A stretch of DNA of 64,000 nt, taken from assembly GCA_964547855.1 (NCBI GenBank), contig CAZJPG010000004.1, positions 1 through 64,000 on the forward strand, read 5' to 3'. The number at the start of each line of letters is the position of its first letter. Position 1 is the first letter of the stretch. The notes under the pieces are model-generated. The model did no database searches. It saw only the letters and a list, made by a program, of their open reading frames with translations, and was not told the origin of the DNA. This document shows positions 1-8,379 of this stretch, piece by piece. The stretch comes from JBAZHE01 sp964547855 (GTDB lineage: Bacteria > Patescibacteriota > Patescibacteriia > Patescibacteriales > WJLG01). The position numbers were made by a program, and so were the translations under genes.

Positions 1-1
1 G

Positions 2-652
2 GTGAAGGAAAAAATTATTAGCATAAAAGAGAAGATAGCAAAATATAAAAAAAATAAAGAAATAATTTCTAAAACACAAGAAGATTTGTTGAGTGAACTT
101 ATTGTTAAGCTCGATTATTTGGAATTAAAATTTTTTAAAATAAAAGAAATTATTACTGTTTTAACTGGAGATATGAGTATTTTTAAGCTTAATCAAGATA
201 CCGGAGTGGTTTCTTTTAATGGGGTTGATATTTTAAAATTAAACAGAGCTAATCTAGACAAGCCAGTTGTTCAGGGAAATATTTCTGAAGGTTATTTTAA
301 AGACTGTGATGATTTTATGTATAGCAAGGAAAAAAGGAATAAGCAGAAAGAGCTAGAAATGCTTACAGAGGAATATTATCAAATAGCTCATAGGATTGGT
401 CATATAATTATTAAACTCCCTGGTTTAAAAAGTTTTGATTTTAAAGAAATTTCAATAATTAGAAATAACTTAATAGAGCATCCTGAAGGCAAGAATAGTA
501 TGGTGATGGTAAATTCTTTTTCGTATTCTAGATTGGACGGACCAGTTATAAAAGGGATTAGAATTAATAATCAATTAAATCATTTAGATAAGGGCTTGTA
601 TCTGAATAATGAGAGGTTTTTAAATGAAATAGAAAAAGTTTTTGTTTTATGA
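2..652 (+). CDS. hypothetical protein, possible HEPN-type RNase
   Basis: I do not recognise the family. The 216-residue protein is lysine-rich and mostly helical in appearance, with an N-terminal stretch (residues 1-50) that could form a coiled coil. Residues 154-160 read RNNLIEH, which fits the Rx4-6H signature of HEPN ribonucleases (R154, H160); this is a motif match only. Base composition is clearly more AT-rich than the next gene, suggesting transfer. The reading frame opens with GTG at the second base of the window, so the true start may lie upstream. Its stop overlaps the start of the next gene (ATGA), so the two are translationally coupled. If HEPN, it could be a toxin or abortive-infection RNase; confidence in that is low. 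Confidence 0.7.
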   Translation: MKEKIISIKEKIAKYKKNKEIISKTQEDLLSELIVKLDYLELKFFKIKEIITVLTGDMSIFKLNQDTGVVSFNGVDILKLNRANLDKPVVQGNISEGYFKDCDDFMYSKEKRNKQKELEMLTEEYYQIAHRIGHIIIKLPGLKSFDFKEISIIRNNLIEHPEGKNSMVMVNSFSYSRLDGPVIKGIRINNQLNHLDKGLYLNNERFLNEIEKVFVL

Positions 653-1197
653 AAAGAGTTTATGTTATACATGGCTGGGGCGCCAACCCAAGTTGTAATT
701 GGTTCCCATGGCTTAGACAGGAGCTTGAGAATAAGGGGGCGGAAGTCTTCGTTCCAGAGATGCCGAACACTAATTATCCGCAATGCAAAGAATGGGTCGA
801 GAATCTTAGGGTGTTGATAGGTGAGCCGAATTCCGACACAATCCTAGTCGGGCATAGTTTGGGCACGGCGACGATCTTGAGGTATTTGGAGTCGTTAAAA
901 GAAGGCGAGTCCGTGGGCGAGGTATTCTTGGTGGCCGCCGCCGACGCTAACCCTGGTTTTCCGGAGGTCGAAAGTTTCGTTTCGACTCCGCCGGACTATG
1001 AAAAGATAAAGAAGGGGGCCAAATCGTTCACTGTCATTCATAGCGACGACGATCCGGTCGTGCCATTCGAGATGGGCCAGCGTTTAGCCAAAGGGTTGGG
1101 TGCGGAATTCATCCCTTTGTCAGGCTTGGGACATTTGAATGCTGGCGAGGGATACGGCGAGTTCGATTTACTACTCAATAGGATAATAAAATCTTGA
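649..1197 (+). CDS. RBBP9/YdeN-family serine hydrolase
   Basis: A small alpha/beta hydrolase of 182 residues, the usual size for the RBBP9/YdeN family. The N-terminal strand is followed by HGWG (residues 8-11, oxyanion region); the nucleophile elbow GHSLG carries Ser70; an acidic residue near Asp134-Asp135 and His162 in GLGHLN complete a likely triad. There is no signal peptide, so it is cytoplasmic. Family members hydrolyse small esters or remain without a known substrate; no substrate can be named here. The ATG overlaps the preceding stop codon. GC content is higher than in the upstream gene. Confidence 0.88.
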   Translation: MKRVYVIHGWGANPSCNWFPWLRQELENKGAEVFVPEMPNTNYPQCKEWVENLRVLIGEPNSDTILVGHSLGTATILRYLESLKEGESVGEVFLVAAADANPGFPEVESFVSTPPDYEKIKKGAKSFTVIHSDDDPVVPFEMGQRLAKGLGAEFIPLSGLGHLNAGEGYGEFDLLLNRIIKS

Positions 1198-1261
1198 AGT
1201 GATGGAAAAAATCGCCCAAAATTTTGCATGACGAAAGAATCTTCGCCGTTTATGCCTTAAG

Positions 1262-1304
1262 ATAAAAAAAGAACGAGAGCCTGTAAAAAGCTCTCGTTTT
1301 AGTT
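1262..1304. terminator. bidirectional terminator
   Basis: Perfect 9-bp stem (1272-1280 with 1290-1298) with A-rich DNA on the left and T-rich DNA on the right. It lies between two convergent genes and can serve the plus-strand hydrolase and the minus-strand secreted protein. Confidence 0.8.
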
Positions 1305-1325
1305 TTGTACAAAAAGGCTGTAGCG

Positions 1326-1913
1326 TCAGAAATCGAGGTAGGCGCTCAATTCGCCGACCGGTTCTTTGGCCTGAAAGTCGTAGAACGCTATCGGTTCAAG
1401 ACTTAGCGGTGTTCCCGGTATGGTCAAATTGGCTCCGCCTCCGGCTCTCCAGGTCGGTCCAAGGCGATATGTCTTGAGTTCCGGCTTGAGCCAGTCATTG
1501 GCCTTATATGCGGCACAGAAATACAAATAATCATTGTCATCATCGCCGCTGGCGCCATATTCATACCAGCCGTAAAGCGAGAAGTCTTTGATCGTCAGCG
1601 ATCCATCCGCAGCAATACGCCACCAGCCATCGGCCGTCTCGACTCCGCCGTAAACGGTGAAGCAGAACATCGACGAGGGGTAGAAGCATATTCCACCAAC
1701 ACCTTCGGCCCAGCCTTCCAGGACATACCCGAAAGCATTGAAACCGACCAGCGAGCCGGAGTCGCGATGGGTGACGAACACCCAGGTTTGCGGGGCCACC
1801 TGGTCGCTCTTTGTCACGACATCTCTGGCCATGAACTGGATGGTGTTCTGAGAGCTGGCCGAGGCTACGACCAACAAGACGACAAGCGACAGTCCGCGAA
1901 GGGAAAGTCTCAC
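1326..1913 (-). CDS. secreted hypothetical protein, beta-rich
   Basis: Unrecognised 195-residue protein. Residues 1-21 form a classical signal peptide (Arg-rich start, Leu/Val core, Ala-Ser-Ser before Gln). The mature part is rich in Gly, Tyr, Trp and alternating hydrophobic residues and ends in SAYLDF. The C-terminal Phe on an amphipathic strand resembles an outer-membrane beta-barrel signature, which would be odd in a monoderm CPR cell; this is inference from composition only. Translation starts at GTG behind a strong AAGGAGG. A consensus promoter lies about 60 bp upstream and a terminator follows, so it is a single-gene unit. No match to a named family can be claimed. Confidence 0.75.
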   Translation of the reverse strand: MRLSLRGLSLVVLLVVASASSQNTIQFMARDVVTKSDQVAPQTWVFVTHRDSGSLVGFNAFGYVLEGWAEGVGGICFYPSSMFCFTVYGGVETADGWWRIAADGSLTIKDFSLYGWYEYGASGDDDNDYLYFCAAYKANDWLKPELKTYRLGPTWRAGGGANLTIPGTPLSLEPIAFYDFQAKEPVGELSAYLDF

Positions 1914-1976
1914 AGGGTCCTCCTTGAAAAAAGGTTGATGTTTTTGTTTGGTTTACTGCACTTAAAAGAACCGTTG

Positions 1977-2005
1977 ATAATATCATAAAAATATTTTTTT
2001 GTCAA
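1977..2005 (-). promoter_or_regulatory. sigma70-type promoter for the secreted protein
   Basis: On the minus strand TTGACA (2000-2005) and TATTAT (1977-1982) are separated by exactly 17 bp. It points at the secreted protein ending at 1326. Confidence 0.75.
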
Positions 2006-2054
2006 TATTGGCAAAGATGCCTCCTTGGTCGTTCTTGAAGACATGTTTAGGTCT

Positions 2055-2082
2055 TCGACAGTCACTCAAAGTGTGCTAAAAT
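2055..2082 (+). promoter_or_regulatory. possible promoter for the acyl-CoA synthetase gene
   Basis: TCGACA (2055-2060) and TAAAAT (2077-2082) with 16-bp spacing, about 30 bp before the ATG. Weaker than the other promoters named here. No Shine-Dalgarno sequence follows. Confidence 0.35.
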
Positions 2083-2112
2083 ATAAGAAGTTATCAATAA
2101 AATTCAAATAAA

Positions 2113-4812
2113 ATGAACAACGAAATATTCGCTCAAAGAGAGAAAAAATTAGATAAGATATTTAACCCAGGAGCAGTTGCGGTCATTGGCGCCTCTGACC
2201 GCCAAGGAGGTGTAGGCAATGCCCTGATGAAGAATCTTATCGGCAATGGTTTCCAAGGTATTATCTATCCAGTGAATCCAGTTCGCGAGAGCGTGCAGGG
2301 CATCAAGGCCTATCCGAGGATCGGCGATATTCCTGATAAAATAGATTTAGCTTTGATCGCCACTCCGGCCTCGACCGTTCCGGCGATAGTTGAGGAGTGT
2401 GGACAGGCTGGCGTATCTGGAATCATAATCATCTCTTCCGGTTTCGATGAGATCGGTGAAAAAGGGCATGAAATGACCGAGCAGATCATGGAGACGGCGA
2501 AAAATTATGGCATGCGCATCATTGGTCCTAATTGTCTTGGATTCATTCGCCCATCTATAAATCTTAATGCCAGTTTTGCTAATAAAATGGCCCTGCCTGG
2601 GCACATCGCCTTTATCTCGCAGTCTGGCGCTTTGTGCACTTCGATTCTGGACTGGTCGGTAAAGAACAATGTTGGCTTCTCTCATTTCGTCTCAATAGGT
2701 TCGGCTTGCGATATAACTTATCACGACTTGATCGATTATTTCGGCGAAGACCCTAACACTGAAAGTATCTTGGTGTATATGGAGTCATTGAAAGAGGCGC
2801 GCAAGTTCATGTCCGCCGCTCGAGCCTTTTCGCGCCATAAGCCGATCGTCATTTTGAAAGTCGGTCGCACTGCTGAAGGTTCACGCGCCGCTAAATCTCA
2901 TACTGGTGCCCTGACTGGTAATGACGCTGTCTATGATGCGGCCTTCGAGCGTGCCGGCATTATTCGCGTGGACGGCGCTTTGGAATTGTTTCATGTGGCC
3001 AAGGCTCTGGCTATGCAGAAGCGTCCGGCAGACAATCGCGTGGCCGTCATTACTAATGCTGGCGGTCCTGGTGTCATAGCCACAGATTTTTTGTCTATAC
3101 GTGGCGGGCGCCTGGCGGAGTTATCTAAAACAACGATCTCTAAATTGAAGAAAATATTACCAGCATCAGCTTCGACTAATAATCCAGTCGATATTTTGGG
3201 CGATGCCGATCCGCAGCGCTATCGTCAAGCCGTCGAGCTATGCCTTAATGATGATGGCGTGGATGCCGCTCTGGTCATTTTGACGCCGCAAGAAATGACC
3301 GATCCGACCGATGTGGCCCGTGAGATAGTCGCCATTAAAAACAAAAAAGGCAAGACCATGTTCGCTTCTTGGATGGGCGGCGATGACGTAGCTGAGGGTC
3401 GCGCCATTTTAGAGAAGGGTAACATACCGATCTACCGTACCCCGGAGGAGGCTATTAATATCTTTATGTATGTTGATAGCTACGCTAAGCGTTTAGAATT
3501 TTTGAAGGAGACTCCGGCCTCTATTCCGCATGCTTTTAAGCCTAAGACCGAAAAGAATCGTCAGATAATAGAAAGCATCGCCGAGACTGGACGCTCTGTT
3601 TTGACCGAGGACGAATCGAAGGAGCTTTTATCGAATTATGGTATACCGGTCGCCAAGAATGGACGAGCGACTTCGGCCGAAGAATCTGGTCGGATATCAG
3701 AATTGATCGGTTTCCCGGTGGTCATGAAAATTTTGTCGCCGGATATACTACATAAGACGGATGTTGGAGGGGTCAAGTTGAATATAAATAGTAAATCCGA
3801 AGCTGAAAAAGCCTATAAAGATATAACGGCTGGTGCCAAAAAACACGCACCGAAGGCTAAGATCGATGGCGTATTCATCGAAGCTATGACCCGTAAGCGC
3901 TATGAGCTTTTGATCGGTTGTAAGAAGGACGAGGTCTTTGGTCCAGCTATAGTTTTCGGCATGGGTGGTGTGGCTGTCGAAGTGTTTAAGGACACTAAGG
4001 TCGGATTACCGCCATTGAACATGTCGCTAGCACTCAAAATGCTCAAGAGTACTAAGGTGTATCGTTTGTTAGAAGGATATCGCGGTATGCCGGGCGTAGA
4101 TATCGAAGCCATCCAATTTTTGTTATACAAGTTCGCTTATTTAGTGACGGATTTTCCAGAAATAAAAGAACTCGACATCAATCCGTTTTCGGTCGATGAG
4201 AAAGGTGGTGTTGTTTTGGATGCGAAAGTCATCCTTGACGAAAGAGTTCTTGGCGTTAAACATAAACCGTATTCGCATTTAGTCATCTCTCCGTACCCCA
4301 AAGAATATGAAACGGATTTTATACTGAAAAAGAGTAAGAAGAAGGTTTCGATAAGACCGATAAAACCGGAGGATGAGCCGCAAGAAGAAGGGTTATTTAA
4401 ATATCTATCGGCCGAGACTTTGAAGCAAAGATTCTTGTCTTCGTTTAAGGGTGTGACGCGCGAGATGTTGGAAAGATTCACTCAAATAGATTATGATCGC
4501 GAGGTTGCCTTGGCTGCAGAGATGACGGATAAAGGTAAAAAGATATTCATTGGCGTAGTGCGCTTAACGTCTGATCCTTACAATGAGACCGCTCATCTTT
4601 CTTTTGTCGTCGCCGATCCTTGGCAAAAACAAGGATTAGGCGGTAAGTTTTTGGATTATATTTTGGAGCTTGCCAAGGAGCGCGGCGTTAAGAAAGTTTG
4701 GACTAGGTTGCTTCCTGGCAATAAGGTGGCAGCTAATATGTTCGAGAAGCGTAATTTCAAGATCGAGAAAAAAGGATCTTATTTGGTCGCAGAATTAGAG
4801 TTGGAGGAATAA
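2113..4812 (+). CDS. ADP-forming acyl-CoA synthetase fused to GNAT acetyltransferase (PatZ-like)
   Basis: An 899-residue protein with the domain order of PatZ/Pka: CoA-binding Rossmann domain (about 15-140, GASDR near 26-30), succinyl-CoA-synthetase-like ligase domain (about 150-460), ATP-grasp domain (about 485-705) and a C-terminal GNAT domain (about 735-895, acetyl-CoA loop QKQGLG). In ADP-forming acetyl-CoA synthetases a phosphorylated histidine in SHTGAL is essential, and E. coli PatZ has lost it; here the motif is intact with His263. The protein could therefore both make ATP from acetyl-CoA and acetylate proteins. Together with the Por operon at 12.8-17.3 kb this supports pyruvate-to-acetate fermentation with substrate-level ATP formation. 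The start has no Shine-Dalgarno sequence; a palindromic hairpin follows the stop. Confidence 0.92.
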   Translation: MNNEIFAQREKKLDKIFNPGAVAVIGASDRQGGVGNALMKNLIGNGFQGIIYPVNPVRESVQGIKAYPRIGDIPDKIDLALIATPASTVPAIVEECGQAGVSGIIIISSGFDEIGEKGHEMTEQIMETAKNYGMRIIGPNCLGFIRPSINLNASFANKMALPGHIAFISQSGALCTSILDWSVKNNVGFSHFVSIGSACDITYHDLIDYFGEDPNTESILVYMESLKEARKFMSAARAFSRHKPIVILKVGRTAEGSRAAKSHTGALTGNDAVYDAAFERAGIIRVDGALELFHVAKALAMQKRPADNRVAVITNAGGPGVIATDFLSIRGGRLAELSKTTISKLKKILPASASTNNPVDILGDADPQRYRQAVELCLNDDGVDAALVILTPQEMTDPTDVAREIVAIKNKKGKTMFASWMGGDDVAEGRAILEKGNIPIYRTPEEAINIFMYVDSYAKRLEFLKETPASIPHAFKPKTEKNRQIIESIAETGRSVLTEDESKELLSNYGIPVAKNGRATSAEESGRISELIGFPVVMKILSPDILHKTDVGGVKLNINSKSEAEKAYKDITAGAKKHAPKAKIDGVFIEAMTRKRYELLIGCKKDEVFGPAIVFGMGGVAVEVFKDTKVGLPPLNMSLALKMLKSTKVYRLLEGYRGMPGVDIEAIQFLLYKFAYLVTDFPEIKELDINPFSVDEKGGVVLDAKVILDERVLGVKHKPYSHLVISPYPKEYETDFILKKSKKKVSIRPIKPEDEPQEEGLFKYLSAETLKQRFLSSFKGVTREMLERFTQIDYDREVALAAEMTDKGKKIFIGVVRLTSDPYNETAHLSFVVADPWQKQGLGGKFLDYILELAKERGVKKVWTRLLPGNKVAANMFEKRNFKIEKKGSYLVAELELEE

Positions 4813-4819
4813 TGGAAGG

Positions 4820-4845
4820 CTGATTATTTTTAAAAATAATCAGCA
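4820..4845 (+). terminator. palindromic terminator-like hairpin
   Basis: Perfect 26-bp palindrome with an A/T centre (4820-4845) between the acyl-CoA synthetase and the glycosyltransferase-like gene. It lacks a long T-run, so its strength is uncertain. Confidence 0.5.
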
Positions 4846-4877
4846 TAGTATTCAATATTCACTATTCGCTATTCAAA

Positions 4878-6644
4878 ATGTTTTTGGATAAATTTAAAAA
4901 AAATCTACCAGGTTTGATTTTGGTATTATTCTTAGTGGTTGGTTTTACCGTCTACGCCAACTCTTTCAATAACGGATTTTTTTGGGACGACGATGATTTG
5001 ATAACTAATAATGTCTTTGTCCAAAGATTTGATATTGTTAAATTCTTCACTAAGAACGAGATAGCTGGTGTTGGTCAGGTCAGTAATTATTGGCGCCCTT
5101 TGCTTTTGGTGTCGTTCGCCATTGATTATAAACTGTGGGGACTTCATCCGATCGGCTTTCATCTTACTAATACTTTATTGCACGTATCGAATGCCTGGCT
5201 ATTGTTTTTAATTTTTGGATTTTTGATATCGTCGCGACTGAATAGGCGTGAGGGATGGGTCTTGTCTTTTTTGGCGGCATTATTATTTCTGATTCATCCC
5301 TTGCAAACTGAAGCCGTAACTTATGTTTCGGGGCGAGGCGATCCCTTATCGACTCTATTTTCTTTGTTGTCCATAGGTGCTTATATTGTCTTCCGGGAAA
5401 AGAATAAAGTCTGGTCGTATGTATTGGCAATAGTTTTCTTGATTGCTGGGCTGTTGATGAAAGAGCAGGTTGTTTTTTTGCCTTTACTGTTTGTCTTGCT
5501 GGAATTCGTTTTTTATCGCGAGGACAATATAAAGAAAAGTGCTTTGTCTTGGTTAAGGTCGCTTTGGCCTTTTTTCGCTGTTTCGGTCATCTATGTCATT
5601 CTGCGCCTAACTATCTTTAATTTTAATGATTTGCTTTCCGGTGTAGATGGTCAGGTGGGGGATTATTCACAAGCTAATGTTTGGCAGAGGGTACTGACAT
5701 TTTCTTCGGTCATGCTGTCATACTTTAAGCTTCTGTTTATCCCGACTGGATTGCATATGGCTCGCGAGGTCGAGACAGTAAAGTCTGTGCTTTCTTGGCC
5801 GGTGGGCATTTTTTTATTTTTAGTCATCGGATTGTCTTGCTTATCTTTTAAACTCTGGAAAAAGGAAAAGTTGATCGCCTTTGGCCTGCTATGGTTTGCG
5901 GTCATATTATTGCCACGTACTAATATTATCGCCATCAATCGCCCGATGTACGAGCACTGGCTTTATTTGCCGATGTTCGGTTTTTGGCTAGCTGTACTCT
6001 CTATTTTTTGTTTATTTCATGAGAGTCTAAGGTCAATTAAAGCTAAAAATGTTTTTAAGGTTTTTTGTATTGTTATTTTTTCTTTTTTCATTTTTCTTTT
6101 TTCATCCTTGACTGTGTTAAGGAATATTGATTGGCGCGATCCGATAACATTTTATGAAAAGAATTTGTCATATACCCCGAATAATTATATTCAGCTTAAT
6201 AATTTGGCCATGGCCTATGCCGATGTCGGACGAAATAGCGACGCGATAGAGACCTATAGGAAAAGCTTGGCCATTGCCGATATCTATCCTCAAGTACATC
6301 ATAATTTAGCCAATAGCTTGGCGGCGATTGGTTCATCGACCGAGGCGGAGGCTGAATATCGCAGAGCGATCGAAATGAGCCCTGAATTCTACCAGGCTTA
6401 TATTAACCTGATCACAATACTGGTCGGAGAGGGGAGGATAGATGATGCAAAGCAGGTTTTAGGCGAGGCAGAGGGGGTTTTTGCCGATATTGCCGATTTC
6501 TGGTATCTTAAGGGAGTGATTTATTATAGCTTCGGGGAGTTTGACGAGGCTTTATCAGCCATGAAAAGAGCAGCGTCTTTAAATCCAAAAAATGAAGAAT
6601 ATCAGGAAATCATAACTAATCTTAGCTTAAACAAAGACAAATGA
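4878..6644 (+). CDS. multi-pass membrane glycosyltransferase-like protein with TPR repeats (TMTC/GT-C type)
   Basis: A 588-residue protein with about ten hydrophobic segments up to residue 415, followed by three or more tetratricopeptide repeats (about 425-580). After the first membrane segment, WDDDD (residues 36-40) sits where GT-C glycosyltransferases carry their catalytic acidic motif in the first extracellular loop. The architecture, GT-C membrane domain plus C-terminal TPR, is that of TMTC/PMT-like proteins that move a sugar from a lipid-linked donor to proteins or glycans outside the membrane. Donor and acceptor are unknown. The stop overlaps the start of murJ by 4 bp (ATGA), so it shares an operon with the lipid II flippase, suggesting a cell-envelope role. 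Confidence 0.85.
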   Translation: MFLDKFKKNLPGLILVLFLVVGFTVYANSFNNGFFWDDDDLITNNVFVQRFDIVKFFTKNEIAGVGQVSNYWRPLLLVSFAIDYKLWGLHPIGFHLTNTLLHVSNAWLLFLIFGFLISSRLNRREGWVLSFLAALLFLIHPLQTEAVTYVSGRGDPLSTLFSLLSIGAYIVFREKNKVWSYVLAIVFLIAGLLMKEQVVFLPLLFVLLEFVFYREDNIKKSALSWLRSLWPFFAVSVIYVILRLTIFNFNDLLSGVDGQVGDYSQANVWQRVLTFSSVMLSYFKLLFIPTGLHMAREVETVKSVLSWPVGIFLFLVIGLSCLSFKLWKKEKLIAFGLLWFAVILLPRTNIIAINRPMYEHWLYLPMFGFWLAVLSIFCLFHESLRSIKAKNVFKVFCIVIFSFFIFLFSSLTVLRNIDWRDPITFYEKNLSYTPNNYIQLNNLAMAYADVGRNSDAIETYRKSLAIADIYPQVHHNLANSLAAIGSSTEAEAEYRRAIEMSPEFYQAYINLITILVGEGRIDDAKQVLGEAEGVFADIADFWYLKGVIYYSFGEFDEALSAMKRAASLNPKNEEYQEIITNLSLNKDK

Positions 6645-8278
6645 TAGGTAAATTTTTTAATAAAGGGATAAACAGTGTGACCGTGGCGGCCATAATAATC
6701 GCCATGTCCTCTTTGGTTAGTCGTCTTTTGGGAATACTTCGCGACAGAATATTGGCCGGAGAATTTGGGGCCGGACAGACGCTTGATGTCTATTATGCCG
6801 CTTTCCGTTTGCCAGATTTAATTTTTAACATCGTCGTCATGGGGGCTTTGACCGCCGGTCTTGTGCCTGTGTTTACAGGACTTATCAATGATTGGAAAGA
6901 CGGTCGCCCTAATCTTTTTAGCGATGGGAACAAGAAGGCCTGGGAGCTTATAGACAATTTAATTAATTTGATGTTTTTGGTGTTGTTGGTCTTTTGTTTT
7001 TTAGGCATCGTTTTCGCCGATCAATTGATGAGCTTGATGGCTCCTGGCTTTTCTTTGGAGGCCAAACATGAGTGCGCGTCTTTGACTCGTATAATGTTCC
7101 TTTCGCCGATGTTCTTGAGTCTGTCAGGTGTTTTTAGTGGTATCTTGCAATCCTTCCGTCGTTTTTTTCTGTATTCGCTCGCACCGATACTTTATAATGT
7201 CGGCATAATCGTGGGTGCACTTTTTTTCGTTCCAACTTTTGGAATAAAGGGTTTGGCCTGGGGTGTCGTCTTGGGTGCGGCCATGCACATGGCCATACAG
7301 ATCCCGGGTGTGGCAGCTTTGGGCTATAGATATCGTCCGTTGATAAATTTTAAGGATAAAAGTCTGCGTAAGATAGTAAAGATGATGGTCCCTCGAACAT
7401 TGACATTAGTCGTGACTCAATTTAATTTTATGGCCGTCACCATAATCGCCACCGGACTTTCGGCTGGTTCTTTGGCGATCTTTAATTTGGCTAACAATCT
7501 TCAGTCTTTCCCGATAGGTATTTTCGGTATATCGTTCGCCGTGGCTGCCTTCCCAATATTGTCGGCAGCCGCTGGCAGGACAGACAAATTGATCAAGCAT
7601 TTTTCTAATACTTTTCGTCAGATATTATTTTTTATCGTGCCGTCGACTATCTTGCTGCTGATCTTAAGAGCCCAAGTCACTCGCATAATATTGGGCAGCG
7701 GTAACTTTGACTGGGAGGACACGATGCTTACTTTTGATACTTTAGGATTGTTCTCGATCAGTTTATTTGCCCAGGCGACCATTCCTTTGTTGATGAGAGT
7801 CTTTTATGCTCGTCATGACTCTAAGACTCCGTTCATTTGGGGAATGGTCTCAGTAGTGGCTAATATCGCCATGGCTTTGTATTTTGTTAGCCACAAGGGC
7901 GTGCTTGGTTTAGCTCTATCCTTCTCTTTGTCTAGTATTTTGAATTTTATACTTCTTTGGCTTTCCTTGCATAAAGTCCTTGGGTCAATGGATGAGGATC
8001 GAGTACTCGTCTCTACTGTAAAATTCTCTTTGGCTGGCGTTGCTGGCGGCTTCGTAGCTCAGTCCATGAAACATGCCATTGAGCCTTTTGTCGGCACTTC
8101 TCATTTTGTTGGGCTTTTGGCGCAAACCGCAGCCTCTGGGATATTGGGTTTGGCCGTTTACTTCTTGGTCTGTTATTTGTTGCGCAGTGAGGAGATGATG
8201 GCGTTTTGGGCATCGGTCAAGAGCCGCTTAATAAAGCTTTGGGGACGCAGCCGAATGGTGAATATGGAGAACGTCTAA
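6641..8278 (+). CDS. murJ: lipid II flippase MurJ
   Basis: 545 residues with about 14 hydrophobic segments, matching the MurJ/MviN family in length and order. The N-terminus carries the family's characteristic Ser-Arg-Leu-Leu-Gly segment (SLVSRLLGILRD) and a later segment preserves NLANNLQSFPIG. The family moves lipid-linked peptidoglycan precursor across the cytoplasmic membrane, so the cell builds its own wall. It is translationally coupled to the upstream glycosyltransferase-like gene through a 4-bp overlap. An intrinsic terminator follows. Confidence 0.95.
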   Translation: MIGKFFNKGINSVTVAAIIIAMSSLVSRLLGILRDRILAGEFGAGQTLDVYYAAFRLPDLIFNIVVMGALTAGLVPVFTGLINDWKDGRPNLFSDGNKKAWELIDNLINLMFLVLLVFCFLGIVFADQLMSLMAPGFSLEAKHECASLTRIMFLSPMFLSLSGVFSGILQSFRRFFLYSLAPILYNVGIIVGALFFVPTFGIKGLAWGVVLGAAMHMAIQIPGVAALGYRYRPLINFKDKSLRKIVKMMVPRTLTLVVTQFNFMAVTIIATGLSAGSLAIFNLANNLQSFPIGIFGISFAVAAFPILSAAAGRTDKLIKHFSNTFRQILFFIVPSTILLLILRAQVTRIILGSGNFDWEDTMLTFDTLGLFSISLFAQATIPLLMRVFYARHDSKTPFIWGMVSVVANIAMALYFVSHKGVLGLALSFSLSSILNFILLWLSLHKVLGSMDEDRVLVSTVKFSLAGVAGGFVAQSMKHAIEPFVGTSHFVGLLAQTAASGILGLAVYFLVCYLLRSEEMMAFWASVKSRLIKLWGRSRMVNMENV

Positions 8279-8345
8279 TGTTTTTATTTCTAAAGCAGGG
8301 TAAGTAGATTGACTACTAGGAAGAAAACCTTTAATATTAGAAGAT

Positions 8346-8368
8346 AAAGGTCAAAAAGACCTTTTTAT
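8346..8368 (+). terminator. intrinsic terminator after murJ
   Basis: 7-bp stem AAAGGTC (8346-8352) with GACCTTT (8358-8364), A5 loop, followed by T-rich sequence. It ends just before lepA. Confidence 0.7.
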
Positions 8369-8379
8369 TGTCTTATTTC

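Noticed and set aside
1561..1986. 141-codon minus-strand frame overlapping the secreted protein in another frame
   Set aside because: The 1326-1913 frame has a signal peptide, ribosome site and correctly placed promoter; this one runs through the promoter and has none.
8368..8379. TTG start for lepA
   Set aside because: The codon lies at the end of the T-run of the upstream terminator; the ATG at 8380 matches the family start.
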